NCBI GenBank assembly: GCA_001557505.1
Contig: LSAX01000003.1
Coordinates: forward strand, 3,782,001-3,846,000
Reading direction: 5' to 3'
Source: Reticulascus tulasneorum
Lineage: Eukaryota > Ascomycota > Sordariomycetes > Glomerellales > Reticulascaceae
DNA length: 64,000 bases
Under the pieces are notes generated by a model. The model had not been told where the DNA came from and made no database searches. It worked only from the letters and a program-made list of their open reading frames with translations. The position numbers and the translations under genes were made by a program. The first letter of the stretch is position 1. Each line of letters begins with the position of its first letter. Positions 11,123 through 23,394 of this stretch are shown piece after piece.

Positions 11123-12556
11123 TTGTATTTGCGGGAGCGCTGCCTTTCTCCTTGCTTCAGATGACAAGGAATCGGCAGGACTCAATGCCGAACAAACCGA
11201 AAGAGCTTGTAACTACAGAACCTCTCGAGTTCGGAATTACATATTCAGAACCATGCCGGCAGTCTATGCCCGACATAGGCCCTGAGTTCATCCATCGTCG
11301 AGGAGTTGCTATGGTCGAAGGCTTGGCTGCAGATGAACATCTCGGCTGACCGACTCAGCTTGCTGAGAATACACAACCAGAATCTCATGGCGAAGAGTCA
11401 CGGATCGGTCAAGTTGGCCCCAAACAAAGTTTTCTTGGTGGAAGATGACGAGCGTGAGCTGCTACAGAAACAGGACACGACTCCGGACCCCCTACCAGAC
11501 AGGTTGTATTGGACAGGTGCATGACGAGGACGGCGAGGACGGCAAAGGGAGTGGGGGAGTATTAGATTGAATTGGAATATCACGGTGTTCCACTTGGACA
11601 TCCAAACAGATCATATATGTAATGGGGTATATATTGCACGGAATACGTAGAAGAATATCACCAGGGTACTCTGCAACTAAAATTCGGCCACCTCCAGCGG
11701 CCTACCAAAAGACTGGCATCCGGTTTGTCACTACTCGTCACTACCTTAGTCTATAGTGCTTTCAATCTGACTTGCCGATATCATCTTGCAAGCCACCATT
11801 ATCAGTAGCAATACAACTTCTTGGGCATTTTTAAGTATTTCTTCTTCATTCTATGGTATAAGTTGGAGATCCGTAATGATCGCCCCTGTTTCTTAAAGGC
11901 TCGGAAGTGGACGGGACTTAGTGGGGAGAAGGGGGGTCCATCGTAAAAGTGCCAGGGTCAGTGCCGAGGGTAGCACAGCGCCTGTCAGGGATCTAATTAA
12001 TAGCGAACCCTTAATCCCACCTTTTGAAAAACCTCGAAGGGATCGATCCCGCCTAGTTATGACGCGACCAAGATATAGGAATTGGCCATTGGTCTTTCTC
12101 TCTCGTTAGCTCCAATGGCTCCTCCCGCTAGACTAACTAGACGACAACTTCCCCCACTGCCCGCGTCCTCGGGTCTCCGAACTGCTCAAGAGTTTTTGTT
12201 CTCGCAGCCCGGAATGTCCCGTTTCCGGGGGGCTGTGAAACTTGGGGATCTGACTTCCGCTTTTGGCCGACCCGACACCCCCCCCCCCCCCCCCCATCTT
12301 TTGATGCACCTAAGCACTGCACCCTGTCTTACCCTCTATTTCGGTTCTTCAATAGGCCTGTTCCAGTGACCGCCTCAGTCTTACCGCCCCTCCATAATTC
12401 TCAAAAACTCGACGAAAACCTGACATCATCTACTTTCACCAGCATTTGATTCTTCTTCTGCTTCATCTGCTTCCTCCTCCTCCGTCTTCTCATTTGGATC
12501 ATACTCCCTACATTACTCAATTGATCTTCCGAAATCCGCCGTTCCCCCAATCCAAG
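11123..12556. other. Stretch without a supported gene; contains an 18-base C run
   Basis: Short frames at 11,306-11,524 (+) and 11,398-11,601 (minus) show no family motif. A homopolymer of 18 C lies at 12,278-12,295. Pyrimidine-rich sequence at 12,445-12,535 precedes the ZIP gene start and is typical of fungal promoters and 5' leaders. Confidence 0.5.
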
Positions 12557-14515
12557 ATGAATCGCCCCTCGCGAACAGATGATGTAGACAAGCATCCCGG
12601 CTGGAACCAGAGCCCGCCTTTCCTGGCCGCCGACTTGACCACCTGCCAGGATCTCAATGGCATTGCGAACTCGCGGACGCATCGGGATGGGAGCGATGGC
12701 GATGGTAGTCTAAGTGGGAGTCACGACGAGAAGGATTACTTGACGCTGCCCGCCTTGCAGCCAGACAAATTGGTCGTCGCTTCGGGATGGTGTTCCCAGT
12801 CCGGTACGTGATGACCCCTCATTGGACCTGGAAGACACACACACACACAGTCACGCACCACCAGGTCGTCGTGTCCATTGCGGGAACAACAATGCTAAAC
12901 TTTAATGTCCAGGAACTCATGCTCGAAGCATCTTCGTGTCTGGCGGTGAAGGCCTTTCACGACTGTCCAAGGTGATCACTCCTTCGACCCAGTCGAAGAC
13001 CTGGTCCTGGATCACCTGGACATTCTCTGTCATTTGCTGCTCGGCTCTGCTCTCTTCCGTTGGTAGCGCCGGCGAGATTACCTCCCTCTTTAGCATGCCA
13101 AAGAAACGACATGACCGTACGTCTCCCGCTCTCAATCATAATGGCAATTATTATGCCTGCTTTTCTTTCTAAGCTGACATGACACAGTTCTCCCCCGCGG
13201 CGGCTCAGCCCCACTGACTAAACGGTCAACCTGCGCAACCGGCGGTGTCAACAACGAACAAACCTACAATACGCCACTCCATGTTGGCGCGCTCATCATC
13301 ATCCTCTCCGTCTCCTTCTTCGCATGCGCATTCCCCCTCATCGCTACCCGCTTCCCGCGCCTCAAGATCCCGGCCCCATTCTTCTTCGCCGTCCGCCATT
13401 TCGGCACCGGTGTGCTCCTGGCCACCGCATTCGTCCATCTCCTCCCTACGGCATTCATCCTGCTGGGCAATCCCTGCCTGTCCAGCTTCTGGGTCAATGA
13501 CTACCCCGCCATGCCGGGCGCCATCGCCCTGGGTGGCGTCTTTTTTGTCACCATCATTGAGATGGTATTCCAGCCCGCCAGGCACATGAGTCACGCCAGT
13601 GTGACAACCACTCAGGCGTCATCTGGTACGACGTCGCAAACTCAAGGGCAGCTTCCGATTTCGGATGATGGGCTTGACGATGGCGGAGAGCCTCTGCCCA
13701 TGGAAATGGGCCCGCTTCATGGAACGACGTCGAGTCTCGGTCGGCAGCTATCACGTATTGCCCGGCAGGATGCCGATGACCACATTCGAATGGCGCAGGA
13801 CGACGGCCAAGCCGGTAATAGGCTGGCCAAAGGAATGGCCGATCTGGAGAGTCAAGGCGGTCATGGTGGTCATGGACAAGGCGTGATTCTTACCCCGGCA
13901 CAGCAGCACGAGAAAGCTATTCTTCAGTGCATGATGCTGGAGGTTGGCATTCTCTTCCACAGTGTATTCATTGGGATGACCCTCAGTGTCTCCGTGGGCC
14001 AGAATTTTGTTATCTTTCTGATTGCCGTTACCTTCCATCGTAAGTCGACTGTCTCTTCTTGGGAAATCAGATGCTGACCTACATTGCAGAATCGTTTGAG
14101 GGCCTAGCGCTCGGGTCCCGCATCGCTGCCATCGATTGGCCTGAAGGGAGCCTGCAGCCCTGGTTTATGGCGGTTGCTTACGGATGCACGTACGTTGCTC
14201 GTGATCCCCAACCCCGTAATCCGTAATCCGTCTCGTTTGCTTACACCCCCATGTAGGACCCCCATCGGCCAGGCAATTGGTCTTGCCACCCACTCCCTCT
14301 ACAGCCCAAACTCGGAATTCGGCCTTGTCCTTGTTGGAACTATGAACGCCATCTCTTCCGGCTTGCTAGTCTTTGCATCGCTCGTGGAGCTCCTCTCAGA
14401 GGACTTCCTCAGTGACGAGAGCTGGCGCATCCTGAGGGGTAGGAAGCGCGTCTATGCGTGCCTTCTTGTGTTCTTTGGCGCCTTTGGCATGAGCCTCGTT
14501 GGTGCTTGGGCTTAA
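12557..14515 (+). CDS. ZIP-family divalent metal (zinc/iron) transporter, 553 aa, 5 exons
   Basis: Exons 12557-12803, 12913-13116, 13188-14039, 14090-14189 and 14257-14515 join to 1662 nt. The ZIP core starts near residue 180 (PLHVGALIIILSVSFFACAF) and continues with VRHFGTGVLLATAFVHLLPT. A long variable cytosolic loop has a His/Gly cluster (GGHGGHGQG), as is usual for metal sensing or binding. The transport site is explicit: HSVFIGMTLSVS in TM IV (His at about 407) and HQSFEGLALG in TM V (His 434), split by intron 3. The C-terminus ends in two more helices. Family role: uptake or organellar transport of zinc or iron down into the cytosol. The 150-residue extension before the core, with a possible extra helix near residues 100-125, is longer than in classic Zrt1-type proteins, so this is a distinct fungal ZIP subgroup. 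Confidence 0.9.
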
Positions 14516-14932
14516 GATGGCCGAAATGTCATCTCAAAAGCTCATCGCCATTGAGGCCTGCTACTGGTGAGAGTAGTTGTGCCTGAGATCCGCGTACTAT
14601 TGATCGATCTGTCCACTGCTGCCAGTGCGACTCTCCGACACCTGATCTGAGTGTCCATATTCTCTTCTTGGCTATCCAACGATAGAGTCCTTAGTTTGAT
14701 GGTTAGCTAGTTGACGTGCTTTTAAGTTTTGCTTTCAAGTTTTGCTTTCGTGAGTTTCATTTTTATCCTGTCATTACCGCAAAAAATGGAATCAATCCTT
14801 ATACAGTGTGACTCTACTTGCCTCGCTACGTGATGATCTCTCCAACCCTGCCTTCAACATCTCTATCCATCAGCAACCCTACTTCCAACAAAGTCTCCAC
14901 CCCATCTATGATGTTCCACTCGATGATCAATC
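14516..14932. other. Convergent intergenic region
   Basis: Holds the 3' ends of the ZIP gene (plus) and of the Cys/His-repeat gene (minus). I see no other feature. Confidence 0.5.
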
Positions 14933-16569
14933 TCAACTCACGAAAGTGCAATGCGAGCCTTGATCAGATACGCTCGGACTGCCGCCAATCCCACTGTCCA
15001 AGCTCTCATCCCTTTCCCGCTGCCTCCCTCGCCGTCGCTCCCTCAAATTTAGTTGTTCAAGCTTCGCCATCTCTTCCCGCAATCTCATCTCATTTTCCAC
15101 ATGATCATATTCCGATCTCAATCTCTGTTCCAGCACCTCCTCAGCAGGTGTTTTGAATCCGCGTCTCCGGCGGCGCTCACGATCTGTAGAGCTGCGGCAG
15201 ACACTGCCGAGATGAGTCTCTGCGTGACGGAGGAGCGCCATATTATGCATGGGACAGCATGGGCTGTCAGCGGATCGTGGGGACTGGCATCTGTGTATGC
15301 TGCAGGCATGGAGAGCATCGCAATAGGCGCCTTGAGCTGAGGACGCCGCGTAACATGTGGGTATTTTACATTCGTGGGTGGCGCAGAACTGCGAGGCAGT
15401 TGTAAAAGGGTCTGTTGCACGTGGTGAAGCACACGTATCTTTGAGGCATGCGTGGAGCGTGCAGTAACTGCTCCCTGGCTTCGTAGTGTGATCGCAGTTT
15501 GGAGTACTGCATTTGTGGGAGACGCAGTATTTCGAGACGGCTGGATTCAGAGGATTGGAGATGATGTGTGGACACCTGGTGTGACAGCAAGTGTCTAGGA
15601 TATGTTAGCATATACTCAATGGTTCGGTAAAGGATACATACGCGTTTTACAGTATAATCGAGAGATATCACTTGAATTGTCTTTCGGCTCTCCGCATGGA
15701 GGGTAGTTGCACTGGTGTTCGTCGCAGAAATGAGCGATGCCAACCACGAGCCCCTTGCAGCCCGTGGAAAGACAAACACGGGGCAGGTCTGTCTTGATCA
15801 GATTGGACTCCATCTTCTGGATGAGCAACTTACGATCCCAGCAGTGATCTTCAAAGACGGACCCAGCAGCCGCAGCTCGAGGCCTCTGGCAATCGTCCAC
15901 CTTGCAAATCCGGTGGTCTTTACACCAGTTTCCTCCGTTGATAACCTTGTCGCAGTTCTTGTCAACACAGCTGTGCGACGAGCAGTACAGTCCGTTCTCG
16001 GATCGAGGTTGGCCGCATCTAGGGATCAGGCAGATTGGCGTGTGAATCTCACACAGGTTCGAGTTGGCAGCCCGTCTCTGATGGCAGTCGTCGAGAAAGC
16101 ACGTATCTGGTTTCGGTAAGAGACCTTAATTGAGTATTGGGGAGGAAGATGAAAACACGTACGTTTCTGGCAGTATTGCCAGATCTGACTAGTATCTGCG
16201 CATTTTCGAGGCTGAGAACAGCCCTCAGCCTGGCAACGACGGTCTACAGTAGCGGATTAGCATCTATTGGACAGACAAAAGATCACAAACTAACGGTCTT
16301 CGCAATATCGAGGCGAGCCCGGCTCCTTTATGCTTGGACACATGAGATCCCCTAGCCGCTGACGACAGGCATCTTCAGGTAATTAGCACAGGTGCGAGAT
16401 AATATGGCATGAGGCACCCACGATCTTTGCAATACAACGACATGATTCCGTCCCCCCTGGTTCTGATATCGCATCTCAGGGCGCGCCGCGTACAGCCAGA
16501 GCGAATACATGGCAATCGGACTGATGATGAAGAGGGTAGTTGGCGGGCTCGACGACATGGGAACAGCAT
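14933..16569 (-). CDS. Cys/His-repeat protein of unknown function, 477 aa, 5 exons
   Basis: Exons (minus) 16569-16422, 16372-16295, 16243-16163, 16106-15642 and 15594-14933 join to 1434 nt. About ten tandem modules of the form C-x3/4-C-x(8-16)-YC-x2-H-x-C run from residue 20 to about 380, for example YCSSHSCVDKNC and YCTLHACLKDTC. The spacing of Cys and His suggests zinc-binding or disulphide-rich modules. A basic, Arg/Glu-rich helical tail (about residues 390-460) follows, then a Ser-rich end. No signal peptide or membrane segment is visible, so intracellular zinc binding is the likelier reading (inference). All four introns are phase 1 and cut the His codon of the YCxxH motif after its first base. 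The ATG at 16569 has a good context (TTCAAAATG). I recognise the repeat style from uncharacterised fungal proteins but know no function. Confidence 0.75.
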
Positions 16570-17946
16570 TTTGAACAGTTACTGGGTGTTGTGAGAACTT
16601 CAGTGGATTGAGGAGACGAAAATTGGAAGGAATTGTAGTGAGTGTGTTACAGATGAAGGCAAGAAGGCAGAAATACTTTGAAGCAAGCGGTCCAGAGCGC
16701 CAGATGGGTTCTTAGTAGACTGAAATACAGAATCTATATAAAGAAATAGACGGTGGACATATTCACCAGTCACCTGCGATGTCCGGGCTCGCCGCTGGTG
16801 GTGAGTTCGCATCTCTGGTTCGTCTGAATCCCGCGGGATACTGACCTAGACACATGCATCCGTCCATTATTGTCTGGCCTGCACCTCCCATAATACATAG
16901 ACGGTTCGCTGCATTGCATAGCAGTACAGAGCTTCTTTAAATACTTTCAAGATTCTCACACTTACTCGAATAGATGGAAGTTTGATAAACGTTCGTGCTG
17001 GGAACTCCAGACATCAAAGAAATCCGACTTTCCATCCACAAGGAATCAAGCGAGCTTTCCTAGTGATTGCTGCAGGCCTTCATTATACCACTTAATGATC
17101 AAAAGAATGCAGCACTCGGCAGTCTTCAAGTGAGGCGTTCAGCCTGGTATTGCTCTCAATCCCGGCAATGGCCCACAACAAGGAACATGAGTGACGTCCG
17201 CCAAAGAAGATGACGCAAGGTGGAGAACGCGTCTTATGACAAAGAAGTCTTGGACAAGGCCGTTCATTCTAGAAACGATGTAAGAGGTGTGCGTCTATCC
17301 TGGACGAGACATGTCGTCGTAGGAGGCGTGCAGGACATGCACCAACGAGACATTGAACAAGCGTGCAAGACAGGGAGCGTCAGTCAATGTGGAGCTAGCA
17401 CTCAGATAGAGACCAGCTATTCGCCATGATTAACCGCAGTTATCCTGAGGGCAGCGGTGGGGGAAAGTGAGGTCGGAAAGGATGAAATTCCCACAAGCCG
17501 CACGGCACATCAAATGTCCAGAAAACGGGCTAGCGGCACAAGCCACAACCGAGAGCCATCTGCTAGCGCCAGGTACAAGGTGACGCCACACCCAAGAAAA
17601 CCAGGTTTCCCAGCAAAATACCAGTTTCCCAGAACTTGGTTTCCATCAACCATCACCATCCAACCAACCAGTCCAACCCCAGGACCCTGAAGGTTGGCAC
17701 TGCCACCACAGGCGTCATTCGCTCTTTTGCTTGTTTTTCTTGCTGCGTTTGCTCAACTCGCCGCCCATTGACTTGACGCTCTTGACCAGGACATTCCCGC
17801 CCCGTTAAACCACCAATGCTCCGGATCATCGATGCATCCTACAATCTGCTGCAATCCACGACAGCGAAACCTTTTCTACGCGCCCAGCCCAGTGTTCAAG
17901 CAACCATTCCACGCACCAGCCTAAAGCAACGCGACTAAAAGAAACC
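16570..17946. other. Intergenic stretch, two divergent promoters
   Basis: Contains the upstream regions of the Cys/His-repeat gene (minus) and the DPBB gene (plus). Small frames at 17,220-17,429 and 17,457-17,690 lack motifs. CT-rich sequence near 17,700-17,800 is promoter-like. Confidence 0.5.
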
Positions 17947-18681
17947 ATGGCGGACGTAGAACAAGCCCCCCGGCATCCGGCGCAAACGTACCAGACTCCA
18001 GAATGGGAAGCCCCAAGATCCAATCGCAACATCTTCTCTCGCTTCATGCCCGCGACGACATATACTACCCATCGAACGGCCGCAAACGAACCCGCAACGA
18101 AAGAGACATTCGGCCTCCAGCCACAGCACGCCTCCGCGCCTCTACCAGCACCGACCCAACGCTCCCTCCGACAACGCTTCGACGCTCTCGCCCCCCCTCA
18201 CAAGACCTACTTCGGCCGCTCCCGTCGCGTCTTCCTCATCATCCTCGCCGCCCTCATCATTCTCCTCATATTCGTTCTGGGCCTCGGGCTAGGCCTCGGT
18301 CTCAAGCGCAGCAGCAAAACCCGCTTCCTCCCGCTCCCGGACAATAAGGATGTGCAGACCGGGGAGCTGACTTATTACGGCGTCGGGCTCGGCGCCTGCG
18401 GCCACGCTCCCACGGATAACGATCCGATCGTAGCCGTGTCGCACTTCGTGTGGGACAAGGTGCAGGTTGGGACGAACCCGAACACCAATCCCTTGTGTGG
18501 TAAGCGGATCAGGGTCACGAGAGACAAGGAGGGCGAGGGCGCGAGGAGCGTGGATGTTACAGTTGTGGATCGATGTGAGGGATGCGAGCCGACGGATTTG
18601 GACCTGAGTCCGGCCATGTTCAACAAGCTTGCAGATCCTGCCCTGGGGAGGGTTGTAGGGACGTGGGCTTGGTTGAACTGA
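17947..18681 (+). CDS. Membrane-anchored DPBB (barwin/RlpA-like) protein, 244 aa
   Basis: This is a single exon. A polar cytosolic-type N-terminus of about 95 residues, ending in a basic stretch (GRSRR), leads into one strong membrane segment at about 96-118 (VFLIILAALIILLIFVLGLG). The C-terminal 110 residues form a double-psi beta-barrel: GELTYYGVGLGACG, then SHFVWD, NPLCGKRIRVT, VDVTVVDRCEGC and DLDLSPAMFNKL. These blocks are diagnostic of the RlpA/barwin-like fold shared by cerato-platanin relatives and expansin domain 1. The Cys in ACG, LCGK and DRCEGC can form the usual disulphides. Topology suggests type II: the barrel faces the outside or wall. Family members bind polysaccharide or inhibit proteases; the role here is not determined. 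The hydrophobic stretch is followed by a Gly/Leu run (GLGLGLGLK). Confidence 0.85.
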   Translation: MADVEQAPRHPAQTYQTPEWEAPRSNRNIFSRFMPATTYTTHRTAANEPATKETFGLQPQHASAPLPAPTQRSLRQRFDALAPPHKTYFGRSRRVFLIILAALIILLIFVLGLGLGLGLKRSSKTRFLPLPDNKDVQTGELTYYGVGLGACGHAPTDNDPIVAVSHFVWDKVQVGTNPNTNPLCGKRIRVTRDKEGEGARSVDVTVVDRCEGCEPTDLDLSPAMFNKLADPALGRVVGTWAWLN

Positions 18682-19107
18682 ACAGCAGCCGCTATGGCTT
18701 TCGGGTTTGATCTGGAGAATTAGGCACTCAGGCGGTGTTTATCTTGTTTTTAGTTGTTGTTTCGATACCCCATATACCGCTTTCTTGTACATATGTAGGA
18801 GTCAAGATGCTGTTGAATAAAGCCTTCACTTTCGGCAGTGAATACTCTATAGTCGAACAGGGTCTGCATCGCTTCATTCAGGTAGCGCTATATACAGGTG
18901 ACGTGCAGTCCAATAACTGCGAGAACTCTACATTTAAATACATTGCCCCAAGGGTATATCCTCATCTACCAATGTCGTTCAAGTCGTGTATCCTCCGTGT
19001 CCAACACAAGGCAATGACGATTCGTAACTAAGCAATCCTGATGCATTCCATACCCCCACATGCCTGCTTTCGTACACTTCATCAGGAGCTCTGCTTGAGG
19101 CAGGTCA
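18682..19107. other. Convergent intergenic region with AATAAA-type signal
   Basis: 3' ends of the DPBB gene (plus) and the membrane protein gene (minus) meet here. A polyadenylation-like AATAAAG occurs about 135 bases past the DPBB stop. Confidence 0.4.
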
Positions 19108-20501
19108 TTATGCTCTTCGGCCTATGACATCTGCTCTGTGCTCGTTTCTCCCGCTTCGATCCCAATCATACACTCCCTTCTCCAGATCTCTCATGGCTCT
19201 CCGCGGGCCCATCTCCTCTTCCACCACAATGGTTTGCTGGACATGGATGCCGCCCAGCCTCGGTATCCTTGTTGGACTCATCTCGGATCTGTCACTCGAC
19301 CTCCCAGGTCCTTGTATCACGATTCGGTCGGTACTACTGCTCATGCTGGGCCGGCGCTCCTTAAGCGCGATATCGCCACTGCTGCTGCCCAGCGTGCTAA
19401 ATGAGTCGCGTCTTCTAGGCGCATCTCTTGCAGTGGGAAAGTCGTCCGATCGGTCTTTAGAAAAGCTGCTTGCTGAAGGCTGCTTGTCGCTCATCTTGCG
19501 AGCCTTCCCGGTCCCTTCTGTGGTGGGCATCACACCGGCCGGGTTCAGCATCCTCAGGAACGGGAACCACTCCCGCAACATGGGCCATATCATCGGCAGG
19601 TTTGACACATACACGGCGACACTGGCTTCGCGTATGTACCACAGCATATATTCTGTGCTCCAGACGTCACTGAGATTGAAGATCTTGGTCAGCAACGCCG
19701 CGACGATGACGAATATCCCGAGCGAGAAGATGAACGCCAACACAATCTTCTGCTTCCACAGCATGTTGAGGCGGAAGATCAGTGGCAGCGGGATAAACAG
19801 CATCAGCGTGTCGGAGCTGATGTTAAAGCACGCCTGCACGATGGCGTAATGTTCGTATGTTGTGCACTGCGGGTCGGGAGGCGGCATGCCCCAATACCCG
19901 CTGAAGGGACGGCAGGCGGCGAACATGGTGATTTGTGTCGAAACCCATCCGACGACTACATATATCGCCAGGTACTTGATCCATTTTTGGCTCGAATGGC
20001 CGAGCGTCAAGCGGGTGTACATGATGAGGACGCATGCTTTGATTACGTAGATGACGTTCAGCATTGCCTGTTCGGAGACCAGGACGATCTTTGACCCGTA
20101 GACACGTTCTCGTATTTCTTCCGGCGTGAATGTGCCTTCGAGGTCTGGCGGATAGAGATTGGAACCGCCGCCGCCTGCAATGAGGTTCAGACATACCGTG
20201 AGGGCAGTGTATAGTCCCTGTAACAAAACGGTCAGTCTTGCTTCCCAGTAGAGCAGATCTCACGCCGTGTCTATACGTACCCCTACAACCATTTGGAGGT
20301 AGTCGTCAACCTGGTAGCCACCAACTCCGCCTAACCGAGACGCTCTGGCATATCTAAGGAGTCATGGTCAGCCAGCTGTGCAATCTAGTTGTTGAATCGG
20401 GAGACAAACAGTCTAAGCAAGATGAAGAACATGCCCACGCTGTAGAGCGACCAACTCTGTTGCTTGAGGCCATTGACAAACACCTCGTCAAAGTTCCCCA
20501 T
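19108..20501 (-). CDS. Seven-helix fungal integral membrane protein (rhodopsin-like/Pth11-SAT4 type domain), 424 aa, 3 exons
   Basis: Exons (minus) 20501-20410, 20353-20281 and 20217-19108 join to 1275 nt. The first helix (LYSVGMFFILLRLYAR) and the conserved GGYQVDDYLQ segment match the start of the fungal rhodopsin-like domain. Then come LVSEQAMLNVIYVIKACVLIMYTRLT, a helix ending in AACRPFSGYWGMP and IFRLNMLWKQKI, all typical of this family. The Cys-rich EL..CFNISSDTLMLFIPLP helix and the final REASVAVYVSNLPMIWPMLREW helix complete about seven segments. A polar, Ser/Arg-rich tail of about 140 residues follows and carries likely phosphorylation sites. Family members are plasma-membrane proteins, some acting as receptors; the ligand is unknown. 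The start at 20501 is chosen because it opens directly into the first helix; an upstream in-frame ATG exists. Confidence 0.85.
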
Positions 20502-22881
20502 CTTGACGGTGCTCCAGGACTTTCTGGGGGGATTTCGACCGAGTCTGACAAGAAAAGAAACGATGTCTGAGGGGCAGGAGGAGTGATAAGAGCGCGAGAG
20601 GTTAGTATTAGGGGCGATAATTCGATCCACATAAGCCGCAGACGAACCAGACTTGAATGTGTGCTCGGTTCTTCTTATGGGCTTTTGGAGGATCCGATGG
20701 CTCCAGACGGGGTCAATCGAAACTTATCGGGAGCACGAGGCGCGGCGGTTCCAGGCGGCGTAAGTCAAACATATCAACGGTTTTTCTGACATGTTGGAAA
20801 TGCCAACTGAAGATAAAAATGCCACTTCTCCCTATGTCTCGCAGGAGACTATTGTCAGAGAGGCTAGAGTAGCAGGTACTACGTAGGAGAAGAAGAAATG
20901 TTGCCACGCGAAACGGCCATATGCGAGGTCAAGATTGGAGAGCTGACTGACGGTCTGGGTATCCGTGGTATTCAATCCCGGTCCAATAATTGCGATTGGT
21001 CAGAAACATCTCCGTTTTAGCCCCCGAGAGGACTCGACGTTTCTTTTTCGGTGGCACTCTTCCCAAGCCATATCACCTTGATAGGTGGGGGTGTTTAACC
21101 CGTGGGGAATCCGCCAAGAGTAAACGCGCTAGAGAGATAAGCCATTATATGTAGTCATGACAAGTTCCGCTCAACATACGACCATGGTTGTGATACCCCT
21201 GAACGCCATGCGGACTTCCTTTCGTTCCTGGATGGCATCAGGGTCCGAGATTGTGGTTCTCCCTATCTGTCGGCCGCCATGGGTGGCATGGGGCTTCCAC
21301 ATCGACATTCAAGCGTATGTCTCGACCCCAGAGTTTGCATTATCGACATCCATCGTCCCATGTCGGCAATTGACATCAGACCCCAAGGGCCCGCCCGAAA
21401 TCCGCAAGGCACTAGACGGATAGCGACCCATCGGCTGACAAGATAGCGGAAAGAGGTAGACACGGGAACGAAATGAGCAAAGCGATGGACCTGTTCATCA
21501 TCGATCATTGTGGAGGTCGAACGAACTCTGCACTAGCCATTCTCCATCCCGTTTGAGCTTAATAGTGGTGGGTGGTATTGAAAGCTTCAAACAATAGTCG
21601 CAGAACCGGGGTCGTCCAATGTCGAAATAATCCCGCGTCCCCCACGCTTGTGGCGGCGATGGCTGGACCGTGCCAGGACGGGCACGCTTCGACAATTTTT
21701 TCGCATCGAGTTAGCAGGCATGGCCTCGGCACTCGGCTGAAGGATTCTGCAAGGCAATTGACGATCGGGTCTGGCGCAAGAAACGTGCTCATGTGAGGGC
21801 TGCTGCGATGCCTCTGAGAAGACTGGGATAGATGGATGCGTGATGGAGGCTATGACTGCTTGTGGCTTACTCGGTAGCATTTGACCTTTGGTAGACATTT
21901 GATGGTCCGTCTTCTTGCAAGCTTGAATCGGGAGATGGTAGTATCAGGTGACTGATCGATCTCCAACCAGAGTGATCCTGCCTCCTTGGCCAGACATGAA
22001 CGCACGTTGATAAGCCCCCCCTAGATGGAATTGAACCAACATATCACAACTGAATTCGACTAGAACAGCTGTACTTTTCTAAATTAATGTGATCCAATCT
22101 TCCATTAGCCGAACTAATGCTTATTTTAGTGCATATAAACTAAAGGATTGTGTCATGATATTAATAAATGCTTCCCTGATTGAGAAGTTCTTGGTAGGGC
22201 GCATTCGAGACCTTCTGGATTAGCCATCCAATATCGTCCGCTTCGACGTCATCTACTGAGTCTATATACTCAGCCGGAGATTGAATCCCAAAGCCAGAGC
22301 AAGGCTCGCAGCCTCTCATGTAGGAGCCTATCGGTTCGACGGCGGCTGTATAATCAGCCGACTCAGATGTGTGCAAATACTCGTTCGTAATACTCTCTCA
22401 CGATAGCGCCAGTCAGGCCATGCAACGCATCTTGACATTCTGTCGGGCCTGCCAGACTGCGGAGGTTTCAAGCTAGCCCAGCTACTGCGTTAGCTTTCCC
22501 AGACAATGAATGGCTCCCTGTTCCGCGTGGTCTTGCACCCTTGCCTTTCAGTTTTCTGTTTCTATTCATTCTTTCAATATTTCTACTCCTCTACTCAATC
22601 ACTCTCTCTACATCTCAGAATCCTATCAACTTGTTAGCTGTACTCAACGAATCCTGATATCACATGTCCATGGCAGAATATCGCATGACTCCTGAAAGGG
22701 GAATCCGAAACAAGTAGAGACCAAGTGGGAATGTATGATACCCAGTGGACCATACTCCAGTTATTGCCATAGATTTGGTGTAATCTCCGGCGCACCCAAG
22801 TTATAGACAGGTAGATGCCAACAAGCATTAAGGCCCTTGAAATCCGTTCAACACTCCAGAGAGTTGTGTAGCAGACCTTCA
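20502..22881. other. Gene-poor stretch of 2.4 kb
   Basis: Many short overlapping frames occur on both strands (for example 21,157-21,423 plus, 21,587-21,898 minus, 22,161-22,376 minus). None has a recognisable motif, a signal peptide or a consistent exon structure. The minus frame ending at 22,161 is acidic and could be the tail of a lost gene. Confidence 0.4.
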
Positions 22882-23394
22882 TCAACTCGGATACCTGCGG
22901 AACTCCCAGTCCGTCACCACATCGCCAATGCCTGTCCTACATCGTATGGTCCCCCTGGCACTCACCTGTCCATTCTTTGCAAAGCGCTCAATACTGTAGG
23001 TTATCAAATCCGCGGCATCTTTGTTCCCAATGTCAAACCCCTCCCAGTCGCCCACGCGGATCAAGAAAAAGCAATCTTCTGCTGGCCACAGACCAAGCAG
23101 TGATCCTTGGAAACTGGGTAGATTGTAGTAGCCCTTTTCCTCCAATGCCTCCCGCACAACTGCCTGACAACCTTGGACGGATGGCGATGTGGAATTCGTC
23201 GTGTCGACGTAGGTCAAGGCGGTGCAGATTTTCTGGTCCTCCTTTGTGTCCCACCAGGTTACCAATGGTCCTGGCTGACGCGGGCTGAGTAGAGAGGGAG
23301 GAGTAGGCGGGTGCTGTGATAGAGCTCTGGCGATAGCTACGGAGGCGAACTGAAACGCCAGCAACCAACGGAGAGTATCCTGGATCGCCCGCAT
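22882..23394 (-). CDS. Secreted Hce2/Ecp2-domain protein, putative effector-type, 170 aa
   Basis: The frame extends up to 23538, but the ATG at 23394 gives an immediate signal peptide (hydrophobic core LLAFQFASVAIARA), so I take it as the start. The mature part carries four cysteines: CTALTYV, GCQAVV, AEDCFFL and TIRCRTG. It also carries the hallmark DAADLITYSIERF..NG.V.ARG..RC..........W of the Hce2 domain, named after the Ecp2 effector of the tomato leaf mould fungus. Proteins of this family are small, secreted and disulphide-bonded; some provoke necrosis or recognition in plants, many are widespread and of unknown role. No frameshift or stop is visible. It lies 0.5 kb from a secreted esterase on the same strand. 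Confidence 0.75.
   Translation of the reverse strand: MRAIQDTLRWLLAFQFASVAIARALSQHPPTPPSLLSPRQPGPLVTWWDTKEDQKICTALTYVDTTNSTSPSVQGCQAVVREALEEKGYYNLPSFQGSLLGLWPAEDCFFLIRVGDWEGFDIGNKDAADLITYSIERFAKNGQVSARGTIRCRTGIGDVVTDWEFRRYPS

Noticed and set aside
12278..12295. 18-base C run as a regulatory or G-quadruplex site
   Set aside because: A homopolymer of this sort is most simply a slippage tract; nothing around it points to a function.
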